Shown piece after piece: positions 36,264 through 44,744 of a DNA stretch of 64,000 nucleotides. The stretch's first letter is position 1, and each line of letters opens with the position of its first letter. Both the position numbers and the translations under genes were made by a program. The DNA comes from an uncultured Castellaniella sp. (lineage in GTDB: Bacteria; Pseudomonadota; Gammaproteobacteria; Burkholderiales; Burkholderiaceae_B): assembly GCF_937988725.1 (NCBI RefSeq), contig NZ_CALKHS010000010.1:744001-808000 (forward strand). Reading direction: 5' to 3'. Below the pieces are notes generated by a model. The model did no database searches and had not been told where the DNA came from. It worked only from the letters and a program-made list of their open reading frames with translations.

Positions 36264-36947
36264 ATGACACGACACAGCCATACCCCCGCCTCGCTCGACA
36301 CCCTGATCCGGCGCCACGAAGCCAGCTGGCTGGCATACTGCCGGCATGATTTCGTGCGCCAGCTGGCGGCGGGCGCCCTGCCGGCCGCGGCGTTCCGCCA
36401 CTACCTGAAGCAGGATTACCTGTTCCTGATCCATTTCGCCCGCGCCTGGGGGCTGGCGGTCTACAAGAGCCGCGACATCGGCGAACTGCGCCAGGGCTGC
36501 GACAGCCTGAAAGCCATCGTCGACCTGGAAATGCAGCTGCACGTGGACTACTGCCGGCAATGGGGCATCCCCGAAACGGAACTGGCGGAACTGCCCGAAG
36601 CGACCCAGACCATGGCCTACACCCGCTACGTGCTGGACGCCGGCCTGCGCGGCGACCTCCTGGACCTGCACGTGGCGCTGGCGCCCTGCCTGATCGGCTA
36701 TGCGGACATCGCCCTGTGGCTGCGCGACCAGCCCTTCACGGTCCAGGGGGCCGGGAATCCCTACGCCTCCTGGCTGGACATGTACGCCGGCGAAGAATTC
36801 CAGGCGGCCGCCGACCAAGAGCGCCGCTGGCTGGACGCGCGCCTGGCGGAGCAGTCCCCGCGCCGGCTGGACGAACTGGCTCGCCTCTTCCATGACGCCA
36901 CCCGCCTGGAAATCGATTTCTGGCAGATGGGGCTGGACGCCGCCTGA
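36264..36947 (+). CDS. TenA/thiaminase II-like protein
   Basis: This 227-residue all-helical protein is related to TenA, which hydrolyses aminopyrimidines for thiamine salvage. It keeps a cysteine in the expected LAPCLIGYADIALWL position (C142), aromatic pocket residues in YLKQDYLFLIHFARAWG, and a C-terminal acidic residue in TRLEIDFWQMGL. Its normal partners (thiamine genes) are absent nearby. It is followed by dapD after 93 bp on the same strand. The start at 36264 gives the standard length; an upstream extension has no family similarity. Confidence 0.8.
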   Translation: MTRHSHTPASLDTLIRRHEASWLAYCRHDFVRQLAAGALPAAAFRHYLKQDYLFLIHFARAWGLAVYKSRDIGELRQGCDSLKAIVDLEMQLHVDYCRQWGIPETELAELPEATQTMAYTRYVLDAGLRGDLLDLHVALAPCLIGYADIALWLRDQPFTVQGAGNPYASWLDMYAGEEFQAAADQERRWLDARLAEQSPRRLDELARLFHDATRLEIDFWQMGLDAA

Positions 36948-37040
36948 CAGCCAATTGAACGCGAGGCCGACGCGCAAGGGACACACTGATAAAATCGTCG
37001 GTTCGACTTTTCCCCGCGACCCGGAACCCGCCCCGCCATC

Positions 37041-37862
37041 ATGCACACCGCCCACCAGAACCTCATCGAATCCGCCTGGGAAGACCGGGCATCCCTGCGT
37101 CCCGGCCAGCCGCCCGCCGACCTGAGCCAGGCCATCGAACAGACCCTGGCGGGCCTGGACGACGGATCCCTGCGCGTCGCGGAAAAGATCGACGGCCAAT
37201 GGCAGGTCCACCAGTGGGTCAAGAAGGCCGTGCTGCTGTCCTTCCGGCTGTCGGACAACCGGGTGATGGGCCAGTCCCCCCAGCTGTACTACGACAAGGT
37301 GCCCCTGAAATTCCAGGACTATTCCCCGGCCGACTTCCAGCAGGCGGGTTTCCGGGTCGTCCCCACGGCCACGGTGCGGCGCGGCGCCTACATCGGCCCC
37401 GACGTGGTCCTGATGCCGTCCTACGTGAACATCGGCGCCCGCGTAGGCGAAGGCACGATGGTGGACACCTGGGCTACGGTGGGATCGTGCGCCCAGATCG
37501 GCAGCCACGTGCACCTGTCGGGCGGCGTGGGCATCGGCGGCGTGCTGGAACCCCTGCAGGCCGGTCCGACCATCATCGAGGACAACTGCTTCATCGGCGC
37601 CCGTTCGGAAATCGTCGAAGGCGTGATCATCGAGGAGAATTCCGTCCTGGCCATGGGCGTCTTCATCTCGCAGAGCACGAAGATCTACGACCGCGCCACG
37701 GGCGAGGTCCATTACGGCCGGGTGCCGTCCGGCTCCGTCGTGGTGCCGGGCTCCCTGCCCTCCGCGGACGGCAGCCACAGCCTGGCCTGCGCGGTGATCG
37801 TCAAGCGCGTCGACGCCCGCACGCGCGCCAAGACCAGCATCAACGAGCTGCTGAGGGCCTGA
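37041..37862 (+). CDS. dapD: Tetrahydrodipicolinate N-succinyltransferase
   Basis: DapD transfers succinyl from succinyl-CoA to tetrahydrodipicolinate in lysine and meso-diaminopimelate synthesis. The 273 residues have the helical N-terminal domain and a left-handed beta helix of hexapeptide repeats (VLMPSYVNIGARVGEG, IGSHVHLSGGVGIGGVLEPLQA, GPTIIEDNCFIGARSEIVEG). Length equals that of E. coli DapD (274). The gene is 3 bp before dapE. Confidence 0.96.
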   Translation: MHTAHQNLIESAWEDRASLRPGQPPADLSQAIEQTLAGLDDGSLRVAEKIDGQWQVHQWVKKAVLLSFRLSDNRVMGQSPQLYYDKVPLKFQDYSPADFQQAGFRVVPTATVRRGAYIGPDVVLMPSYVNIGARVGEGTMVDTWATVGSCAQIGSHVHLSGGVGIGGVLEPLQAGPTIIEDNCFIGARSEIVEGVIIEENSVLAMGVFISQSTKIYDRATGEVHYGRVPSGSVVVPGSLPSADGSHSLACAVIVKRVDARTRAKTSINELLRA

Positions 37863-37865
37863 GCC

Positions 37866-39014
37866 ATGGCCGATGCCGACGTCCGCGCGCTGACCCGCGC
37901 CCTGATCGCCCGCCCCTCGGTCACGCCGGACGACGCCGGCTGCCAGGACCTGATCGCCGAGCGGCTGCGGCCCCTGGGATTCTCCTGCGAAGCCCTGCCC
38001 AGCGGCGGCGTCAGCAATCTGTGGGCGCGGCGCGGCGCGGCGAGGCCCCTGCTGGTCTTCGCCGGCCACACCGACGTCGTACCGCCCGGCCCCGAGGCCG
38101 CCTGGCCCAGCCCCCCGTTCGAACCGACCGAAACCGAAGGCATGCTGGTGGGCCGCGGCGCCGCCGACATGAAGACGTCCGTGGCGGCGTTCGTGGTGGC
38201 CGCCGAGGAATTCATCGCCGCCCACCCGAAGCATGCCGGCTCCATCGCCCTGCTGCTGACTTCGGACGAGGAAGGCCCCGCCACCGACGGCACCGTGCAC
38301 GTCTGCCGCGTGCTGGAAGCCCGGGACGAAAAGCCGGACTACTGCATCGTCGGCGAGCCCACCTCGGCCAACCGCCTGGGCGACACGATCAAGAACGGGC
38401 GCCGAGGCTCGATGTCGGCCCGCATCACCGTGCGCGGCGTCCAGGGGCACGTCGCCTACCCGCACCTGGCCCGCAACCCGATTCACGAACTGGCCCCCGC
38501 CCTGGCGGAACTGACCGCGATCCGCTGGGACGAAGGCAACGACTATTTTCCCCCCACGACCTTCCAGGTCTCGAACCTGCACGCGGGCACGGGCGCCGGC
38601 AACGTGATTCCCGGCATCGCCGCCATCGACTGCAATTTCCGCTTCTCGACGGCCAGCACCCCGGACGACCTGCAGGCCCGGCTCATCGCCGTCCTGGACC
38701 GCCACGGCCTGGACTACGACATCGCCTGGACCATCAGCGGACTGCCCTTCCTGACGCCGCAGGGCCCCCTGTGCGCTGCGCTACAATCGGCCATCTCGGA
38801 CGAGACCGGCGCGCGGGCGGAACTGTCGACCACCGGCGGCACGTCCGATGGCCGCTTCATCGCCCGCCTGTGCCCTCAGGTCGTCGAATTCGGCCCCCTG
38901 AACCGGACCATCCACCAGGTGGGCGAATGCCTGCCCCTGGACAATCTGGTCCCCTTGAAGAACATTTACCGCAGGGTCCTGGAAACGCTGCTGCCCGACA
39001 CGGAACGCGGCTGA
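37866..39014 (+). CDS. dapE: Succinyl-diaminopimelate desuccinylase
   Basis: DapE removes succinate from N-succinyl-L,L-diaminopimelate, two steps after DapD. The M20 dizinc site is intact: FAGHTDVVPPG (His ligand), GRGAADMKTSVA (bridging Asp), TSDEEGPATDG (catalytic Glu-Glu) and the C-terminal TIHQVGECLP (His). The dimerisation/lid domain lies at about 175-290. The 382 residues match the family. It is coupled to dapD with a 3-bp gap. Confidence 0.96.
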   Translation: MADADVRALTRALIARPSVTPDDAGCQDLIAERLRPLGFSCEALPSGGVSNLWARRGAARPLLVFAGHTDVVPPGPEAAWPSPPFEPTETEGMLVGRGAADMKTSVAAFVVAAEEFIAAHPKHAGSIALLLTSDEEGPATDGTVHVCRVLEARDEKPDYCIVGEPTSANRLGDTIKNGRRGSMSARITVRGVQGHVAYPHLARNPIHELAPALAELTAIRWDEGNDYFPPTTFQVSNLHAGTGAGNVIPGIAAIDCNFRFSTASTPDDLQARLIAVLDRHGLDYDIAWTISGLPFLTPQGPLCAALQSAISDETGARAELSTTGGTSDGRFIARLCPQVVEFGPLNRTIHQVGECLPLDNLVPLKNIYRRVLETLLPDTERG

Positions 39015-39066
39015 TCCGCGCCGCGCCGGCCCGGCCCCTGCTCCACCGGAACGCACCCGTCCAACC

Positions 39067-39963
39067 ATGGCTTCTCCCCACACCGAACTGCTGACCCTGC
39101 GCGATCTGCTGCGCTGGGCCGTGACCCGCTTTCGCGGCGCCAACCTGGTCTTCGGCCATGGCAGCGACAATGCCTGGGACGAAGCCGTCTACCTGCTGCT
39201 GCACACCCTGCACCTGCCGCTGGACACCCTGGAGCCCTTCCTGGATGCCCGGCTGCTGGAGCGCGAGCGTCTGCGCTGCGTCGACCTGATCCACGAACGC
39301 GTCACCTCGCGCAAGCCCGCCGCCTACCTGACGGGCGAGGCCTGGCTGCAGGGCGAGCGCTTCCTGGTGGACGAGCGCGTCATCGTGCCGCGCTCCCCGA
39401 TCGCCGAACTGCTGGCCGAACAGCTGACGCCCTGGATCGAAGATCCCGACGCCGTGACATACGTGCTGGACCTGTGCACCGGCTCGGGTTGCCTGGCGAT
39501 CCTGGCGGCCCTGGCCTTCGATTCCGCCCAGGTCGACGCGGTCGACCTCTCGCCCGACGCCCTGGCGGTGGCCCAGTCCAACATCGCCCTGCACGAACTG
39601 CAGGGTCGCGTGCAGGCGCTGCGCAGCGACCTGTTCGCGCAGATCCCGGCCGATCGCCGCTACGACCTGATCGTCTGCAACCCGCCCTACGTCAACAGCC
39701 AGGCGATGACGGCCCTGCCGCCCGAATACCGGCACGAGCCGCGCATGGCCCTGGCCGGCGGCGCGGACGGCATGGACCTGGTGCGCCGCATCCTGGACAA
39801 GGCCCCCGACCATCTGACGCCCGACGGCCTGCTGGTCCTGGAAATCGGCCACGAACAGGCGCACTTCCAGGCGGCGTTCCCGGATCTGGATCCCATCTGG
39901 CTGAGCACCGAGACCGCCAGCGACCAGATCCTGCTGCTGCGCCGCGCGCAGCTGGCGGCGTGA
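39067..39963 (+). CDS. prmB: Ribosomal protein L3 N5-glutamine methyltransferase
   Basis: PrmB methylates a glutamine of ribosomal protein L3 using S-adenosylmethionine. The 298 residues show the N-terminal helical domain, motif I VLDLCTGSGCLAI and the catalytic NPPY motif (LIVCNPPYVNSQ). NPPYVN together with the N-terminal LRDLLRWAVTRFRGANLVFGHG points to PrmB rather than PrmC. It is in the dapE-prmB-ABC-F series; its stop overlaps the next start (GTGA). Confidence 0.9.
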   Translation: MASPHTELLTLRDLLRWAVTRFRGANLVFGHGSDNAWDEAVYLLLHTLHLPLDTLEPFLDARLLERERLRCVDLIHERVTSRKPAAYLTGEAWLQGERFLVDERVIVPRSPIAELLAEQLTPWIEDPDAVTYVLDLCTGSGCLAILAALAFDSAQVDAVDLSPDALAVAQSNIALHELQGRVQALRSDLFAQIPADRRYDLIVCNPPYVNSQAMTALPPEYRHEPRMALAGGADGMDLVRRILDKAPDHLTPDGLLVLEIGHEQAHFQAAFPDLDPIWLSTETASDQILLLRRAQLAA

Positions 39964-41870
39964 TCCGCGCATCCGGCCTGACCCTGCGGCGCGGCGTCAA
40001 GGTCCTGCTGGAAGACGCCGAATTCGTCGTGCATCCGGGCGAGCGCGTGGGCTTCGTCGGCAAGAACGGCGCCGGGAAATCGTCGCTCTTCGCGCTGCTG
40101 CAAGGCCAGATCGACCCGGACTCCGGATCGTTGGACATTCCCGCTGCCTGGCGGCTGGCCAGCGTCGAGCAGATCCTGCACGACACGGACCGCGCCGCCC
40201 GCGAATTCGTCATCGACGGCGACCGCCACCTGCGCGACCTGCAGGCGCGGCGGGCCGCCCTGGATCCCGACCAGGGCCAGCAGATCGCCGAGCTGGAATC
40301 CGCCCTGGTCGAAGCCGAGGCCTGGAGCGCCCCGTCGCGCGCCGAACAACTGCTGGCCGGCCTGGGCTTCGCACCCGACGAATGGGCGCGGCCGGTGGCC
40401 AGTTTTTCCGGCGGCTGGCAGATGCGCATCGCACTGGCCCGCGCGCTGATGGCGCCGTCGGACCTGCTGTTGCTGGACGAGCCCACCAACCACCTGGACC
40501 TGGACGCCATGCTGTGGCTGGAACGCTGGCTGGGCGGCTACCCGGGCACCGTCCTGCTGATTTCCCACGACACGGAGTTCCTGAACGCGGTCGCCCGCGT
40601 CATCCTGCACTTCGAGAACGGCAAGCTGGTCCGCTACAAGGGCGGCTACGAAGACTTCCTGGAACAGCGGGCCGAACGCCTGCGCCAGAACCAGTTGGCC
40701 CGCCAGAAACAGGCCCGGGAAACCGCCCACCTCCAGTCCTTCATCGACCGCTTCAAGGCCAAGGCCAGCAAGGCCAAACAGGCGCAAAGCCGCGTCAAGG
40801 CCCTGGCCCGCATGCAGACCCTGGCCCCCCTGGCCGTGGAATCCGGCATCGACATCCGCCTGCCCGATCCCGTGCAGACCCCGGACGTGCTGCTGCGCCT
40901 GGAAGACGCCGCCCTGGGCTACGCCGGCCCGACCGGCGGCGAACCGCGCACCATCCTGAAAGACGTCAGCCTGATGGTGCGCGGCGGCAGCCGCATCGGC
41001 ATCCTGGGCGTGAACGGCGCGGGCAAGAGCACCCTGGTCAAGACCCTGGCCCGGGAACTGGCCCCGCTGGCCGGCCAGGTCCAGCCCGCCAAGGGCCTGG
41101 AAATCGGCTATTTCGCCCAACAGCAGCTGGACGTCCTGGACCCCGAATCCAGCCCGCTGCAGCACTTCGCCCGCATCGCCCCCGACACCCGGGAACAGGA
41201 ACTGCGCAACATGCTGGGCGGCTTCGGCTTCGGCGGCGACATGGTCAACCAGCCCGTGGCCCCCTTCTCGGGCGGCGAAAAAGCGCGGCTGGCCCTGGCC
41301 CTGATCGTCTGGCGCAAGCCCAACCTGCTGCTGTTGGACGAACCCAGCAACCACCTGGACGTGGACACCCGCGAAGCCCTGGCCCGCGCCCTGGCCGAAT
41401 TCCCCGGCAGCGTCCTGCTGGTCTCGCACGACCGCCACCTGCTGCGCACCACCGTCGACACCTTCTGGATCGTCGCGGACGGCGGCATCCAGCCCTTCGA
41501 CGGCGACCTGGAAGACTACCGCGACTGGCTGCAGCAGCGCCAGACCCAGCAGAACCAGGCCGCCCGCGCCACCGCCGCCCCGACCACCGACCGCAAGACC
41601 CAGCGCCGCGAAGAAGCCCAGGCCCGCCAGCAACTGGCCGCCCGCCGCAAGCCGCTGGAAACCCGCCTGAAAAAAGTCGAGGACGCCATGGCCCGCGCCC
41701 AGACCCGGCTGGCCGAACTGGACGCCCTGATCGCCGACCCCGCCTTCTACACGGATGCGCATAAGGACACGCGCCCCGCCCTCTTGGCCGAACACGGCGA
41801 ACTCAGCAAGACCCTGCAGTCCGCCGAAGAGGAATGGCTGGACATCCAGACGGAAATCGAAGCGCTCTAA
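39960..41870 (+). CDS. ABC-F family ATPase (YheS/Uup type)
   Basis: This soluble protein with two ATP-binding domains and no membrane segment probably acts on the ribosome. The GTG at 39960 overlaps the prmB stop and gives 636 residues; no family similarity precedes it. The domains carry Walker A VGKNGAGKS and LGVNGAGKS, signatures FSGGWQMRIALARAL and FSGGEKARLALALI, and Walker B LLLLDEPTNHLDLDA and LLLLDEPSNHLDVD. Between them is the P-site-tRNA-interaction linker, rich in Lys, Arg and Gln. The C-terminus is a charged coiled coil (about 545-636). Length and the RRGVKVLLEDAEF start fit YheS; its exact client is unknown. Confidence 0.9.
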   Translation: MIRASGLTLRRGVKVLLEDAEFVVHPGERVGFVGKNGAGKSSLFALLQGQIDPDSGSLDIPAAWRLASVEQILHDTDRAAREFVIDGDRHLRDLQARRAALDPDQGQQIAELESALVEAEAWSAPSRAEQLLAGLGFAPDEWARPVASFSGGWQMRIALARALMAPSDLLLLDEPTNHLDLDAMLWLERWLGGYPGTVLLISHDTEFLNAVARVILHFENGKLVRYKGGYEDFLEQRAERLRQNQLARQKQARETAHLQSFIDRFKAKASKAKQAQSRVKALARMQTLAPLAVESGIDIRLPDPVQTPDVLLRLEDAALGYAGPTGGEPRTILKDVSLMVRGGSRIGILGVNGAGKSTLVKTLARELAPLAGQVQPAKGLEIGYFAQQQLDVLDPESSPLQHFARIAPDTREQELRNMLGGFGFGGDMVNQPVAPFSGGEKARLALALIVWRKPNLLLLDEPSNHLDVDTREALARALAEFPGSVLLVSHDRHLLRTTVDTFWIVADGGIQPFDGDLEDYRDWLQQRQTQQNQAARATAAPTTDRKTQRREEAQARQQLAARRKPLETRLKKVEDAMARAQTRLAELDALIADPAFYTDAHKDTRPALLAEHGELSKTLQSAEEEWLDIQTEIEAL

Positions 41871-42076
41871 GCGCTCTGCCAGCGTCAAGGACATGACTGT
41901 CCTTGAGGCAAACGCCGCCATCGGGAGCCGCCCGCCAAAGCGCAGCCAGAGCACCGCCACAATCCTCGTCAATCGCCGTAGCGAGGGGGCTGCGGGGGCT
42001 GTTGGAGCTCACTCGTCCACCTCCGGCGCAGCCGCCAAATCGCGACCGGTCCCCGCAGCCCCCTCGCCACGGCGAT

Positions 42077-42146
42077 GAGCTCCCACCCATGAGCTCCCAC
42101 CCATGAGCTCCCACCCACGAGCTCCCACCCACGAGCTCCCCCACAC
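42077..42146. repeat. 14-bp tandem repeats
   Basis: Four consecutive units, GAGCTCCCACCCAT twice and GAGCTCCCACCCAC twice (42077, 42091, 42105, 42119), are followed by a degenerate fifth at 42133. There is no spacer, so this is not a CRISPR array. It probably varies in copy number by slippage. Confidence 0.9.
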
Positions 42147-42179
42147 GCCCTCTATATTCCAAATCTGAATAATTTAATA

Positions 42180-42204
42180 TTCTTATAGTCGTTCGCTATT
42201 AGAA
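42180..42204. promoter_or_regulatory. Inverted repeat upstream of the five-gene importer operon
   Basis: TTCTTATAG and CTATTAGAA are separated by 7 bp, with one mismatch in 9. The site lies in an AT-rich stretch 49 bp before the first gene. It could be an operator for a LysR-type regulator of nutrient limitation, but this is a pattern only. Confidence 0.45.
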
Positions 42205-42253
42205 CCCGGCTCCATAGAATGAACAGGTCTAAACCTAGCCCACTTCATTCACC

Positions 42254-42796
42254 ATGAGCCGTCTCCCCATCCAGTCCGTCGAATCCGCCCCCGCCGAAGC
42301 CCAGGAACGCCTGCGCTCCGCCGAAAAAGCCAGCGGCTTCCTGCCCAACCTCCTGGGCGTCCTCGCCAACGCCCCCACCGCCCTGGAAACCTACCAGGTC
42401 GTCGGCGCCATCAACGGCCGCAACAGCCTCACCCCCACCGAACGCGAAATCGTCCAGATCACTGCCGCCACCTATAACGGCTGCGGCTTCTGCGTCGCCG
42501 GCCACACCAAGATCGCCGCCAAGAAACTGCAGCTGCCCCAGGAATTCATCGACGCCCTGCGCGGCACCCAGGCCCTGTCCGATCCCAAACTGAACGCCCT
42601 GGCCCAGTTCACCCTGCAGGTGCTGGAACACCGCGGCCAGGTCGACGACCGGGCCCTGGCCGACCTGCGGGCCGCGGGCTACACCGACGCCCAGGCCCTG
42701 GACGTGGTCCTGGGCGTCAGCCTGGCCACCCTGTGCAACTACGCCAACAATCTGGCCCGCACCCCCATCAACCCGGAACTCCAGGCCTACGCCTGA
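42254..42796 (+). CDS. AhpD-like carboxymuconolactone-decarboxylase-family protein
   Basis: This 180-residue helical protein has the redox CxxC of the AhpD class: C77 and C80 in NGCGFCVAGH, with H84 close by. This class reduces peroxides or acts as an alkylhydroperoxidase-like disulfide reductase. It is the first gene of an operon with an acyl-CoA-dehydrogenase-like protein and a three-part ABC importer. It could detoxify a peroxide made by the flavoprotein next to it. Confidence 0.82.
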   Translation: MSRLPIQSVESAPAEAQERLRSAEKASGFLPNLLGVLANAPTALETYQVVGAINGRNSLTPTEREIVQITAATYNGCGFCVAGHTKIAAKKLQLPQEFIDALRGTQALSDPKLNALAQFTLQVLEHRGQVDDRALADLRAAGYTDAQALDVVLGVSLATLCNYANNLARTPINPELQAYA

Positions 42797-42812
42797 ACGA
42801 CAGGGACGCACC

Positions 42813-43916
42813 ATGACACACGCAGTGCTGCCTGCCGACACGGACGGCAGGATCGATCAACTGATCCGCGACTCGCTGGACCCCCACGTCGAAGCCATCG
42901 ACAAGGGCCTGTACCCCGGCGAATTCCTGCAGGCCCTGGGCCGTCTGGGCGGCTTTGGCGCCGCCCTGCCGGTCGAGGCCGGCGGCCTGGGCGGCGATCT
43001 GCCCGCCCAGATCGACATCATCGCCCGGGTCGCGCGCACCTGCGGATCGACCGCGTTTCTGGCCTGGTGCCAGGCCACCTGCGCCTGGTACCTGCATCGC
43101 AGCGACAATGCCGCAGCCAAGGACCGCTACCTGCAGGCGGTCGCCAGCGGCAGCCTGCTGGCGGGCACCGGCATGTCCAACGCCGTCAAGCACCTGGCCG
43201 GCATCGAACGCATCAATCTGCGCGGCCGCCGGGAAGGCGAGGGCTATCGCATCAGCGGAGCCCTGCCCTGGGTCTCGAACCTGGGGCCAGATCACCTGCT
43301 GATCGTGGCGGCGGCCCTGGATGACGGCGGCTACGTCATGTTCGCCATCCCGCCCGGCGCCGAGGGCCTGACGCTGCGCGCCTGCCCGACGTTCGCGGGA
43401 CTGGAAGGCAGCGGCACCTACGGCGTCCGCCTGAAAGACGTCTTCGTGCCTCCCCAGGACGTGCTGTCCGGCCCGGAACATTTCGACGATTACGTGCAGG
43501 GCTTCAAACCCGGCTTCCTGCTGATGCAGATCGGCATGGGCGCGGGCCTGGTCCAGGCCAGTCTGGACACCATCCACGCCACCAACCAGCGCCTGCCCCA
43601 CGTGAACTGCTACCTGGACGACCAGGAAGACGATCTGCAAGCGGCCCTGCAAAAACTGTTGGCGCAGACGCGCGACCTGGCCCGCCAGGGCCCCGCCGCG
43701 CCGCTGCTCAACGTCCTGCGCGCCCGCGCCCTGGGATCCGAATTGAGCCTGCGGGCCACCCAGTCGGCCGCCCTGCACGCGGGGGCCGCCGGCTACCTGA
43801 TGAGCAGCCCGGCCCAGCGCCGTCTGCGCGAGGCCCTGTTCGTGGCCATCGTCACCCCCGCCCTGAAACACCTGCGCAAGGAAATCCACGCGCTGGAACA
43901 GCGCCAGGCGGCCTGA
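42813..43916 (+). CDS. Acyl-CoA-dehydrogenase-like flavoprotein
   Basis: This 367-residue FAD-binding ACAD-fold protein has an N-terminal helical domain (LGRLGGFGAALPVEAGGLGGD), a middle beta domain (GTGMSNAVKHLAGIERIN, YRISGALPWVSNLGPDH) and a C-terminal helical domain. It is shorter than classical dehydrogenases, and I cannot place the catalytic Glu with confidence. Similar proteins next to sulfonate-type importers include desulfurisation monooxygenases (DszC/SfnB-like), a hypothesis only. It starts 17 bp after the AhpD-like gene and ends 4 bp before the ATPase gene. Confidence 0.75.
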   Translation: MTHAVLPADTDGRIDQLIRDSLDPHVEAIDKGLYPGEFLQALGRLGGFGAALPVEAGGLGGDLPAQIDIIARVARTCGSTAFLAWCQATCAWYLHRSDNAAAKDRYLQAVASGSLLAGTGMSNAVKHLAGIERINLRGRREGEGYRISGALPWVSNLGPDHLLIVAAALDDGGYVMFAIPPGAEGLTLRACPTFAGLEGSGTYGVRLKDVFVPPQDVLSGPEHFDDYVQGFKPGFLLMQIGMGAGLVQASLDTIHATNQRLPHVNCYLDDQEDDLQAALQKLLAQTRDLARQGPAAPLLNVLRARALGSELSLRATQSAALHAGAAGYLMSSPAQRRLREALFVAIVTPALKHLRKEIHALEQRQAA

Positions 43917-43919
43917 ACC

Positions 43920-44744
43920 ATGCGCGCCGAAGCCTCCCTGCCCCGAGCCGAAGCCGCGACACCTGCCTGCGTGCTCAGCATCCAGGACATCACCCTGGGC
44001 TACGCGGCGGCCGGCCAGCGGGCCGCCGCCCCCGTGCTGGCCGACTTTTCCCTGGACCTGCGGGCCGGCGAGATCATCGCCCTGCTGGGCCCCAGCGGCG
44101 TGGGAAAATCATCGCTGCTGCGGGTCCTGGCCGGTCTGCAGCCTTCCCAGGCGGGCGAAATCCGGCTGGGCGGCCAGCGCCTGACCGGCCCGTCGCCCGC
44201 CCTGGGCATGGTCTTCCAGGATCCCAGCCTGCTGCCCTGGTTGACCCTGGAAGAAAACGTGGCCTTCGGCCTGGATTTCCGCCACCAGCCCAAGCTGGAC
44301 GACGACACCCGCCGGCAGCGCGTCCAGCAGGCCATCAGCGAAGTCGGGCTGCAATCCGCCCGGTCCCGCTACCCAGACCAACTGTCGGGCGGCATGGCGC
44401 AACGGGCGTCTCTCGCCCGCACGCTGGCCCGCGCGCCCCGCATCCTGCTGCTGGACGAGCCCTTCAGCGCCCTGGATGAAGTCACCCGCCACGAAATGCA
44501 GTCGCTGCTGCTGCAGATCCGATCCCAGCATCAGGCGGCCGCCATCCTGGTGACGCACGACATCGACGAGGCCCTGCTGCTGGCCGACCGCATCCTGCTG
44601 ATCGGCGGCCAGCCCGGCCGCCTGATCGGCCAATGGTCCGTCGATCAGCCCCACCCCCGGGACGAAACCACCGACGAACTGACCAGCCTGCGCGTCCGGA
44701 TCCTGCAGACCCTGCGCAGCGCCCGCCCACCGAGACCCCAATGA
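43920..44744 (+). CDS. ABC importer ATPase (nitrate/sulfonate/taurine type)
   Basis: This 274-residue cytoplasmic subunit has Walker A LLGPSGVGKSSLLRVLAGL, Q-loop VFQDPSLLPWLTL, signature LSGGMAQRASLARTLA, Walker B ILLLDEPFSALD and switch VTHDIDEALLLADR. These fit the SsuB/TauB/NrtD group. It overlaps the binding-protein start by 4 bp (ATGA). Confidence 0.88.
   Translation: MRAEASLPRAEAATPACVLSIQDITLGYAAAGQRAAAPVLADFSLDLRAGEIIALLGPSGVGKSSLLRVLAGLQPSQAGEIRLGGQRLTGPSPALGMVFQDPSLLPWLTLEENVAFGLDFRHQPKLDDDTRRQRVQQAISEVGLQSARSRYPDQLSGGMAQRASLARTLARAPRILLLDEPFSALDEVTRHEMQSLLLQIRSQHQAAAILVTHDIDEALLLADRILLIGGQPGRLIGQWSVDQPHPRDETTDELTSLRVRILQTLRSARPPRPQ

Larger units (their letters stand above)
41871..42253. 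other. Gene-free region with tandem repeats and an AT-rich promoter zone
   Basis: These 383 bp contain no credible gene. The first half is GC-rich. The second half holds the 14-bp repeats at 42077-42146 and an AT-rich stretch (42150-42205) with an inverted repeat, a likely promoter for the operon that begins at 42254. Confidence 0.65.

Noticed and set aside
35502..38705. Very long minus-strand reading frame through dapD/dapE
   Set aside because: Only the last 206 codons (35502-36122) match a family (LysE); the rest is the antisense of dapD, dapE and the TenA-like gene in GC-rich DNA, where long antisense frames are common.
42077..42146. Possible CRISPR array
   Set aside because: Units are 14 bp and directly adjacent with no spacers; no cas genes in the window.
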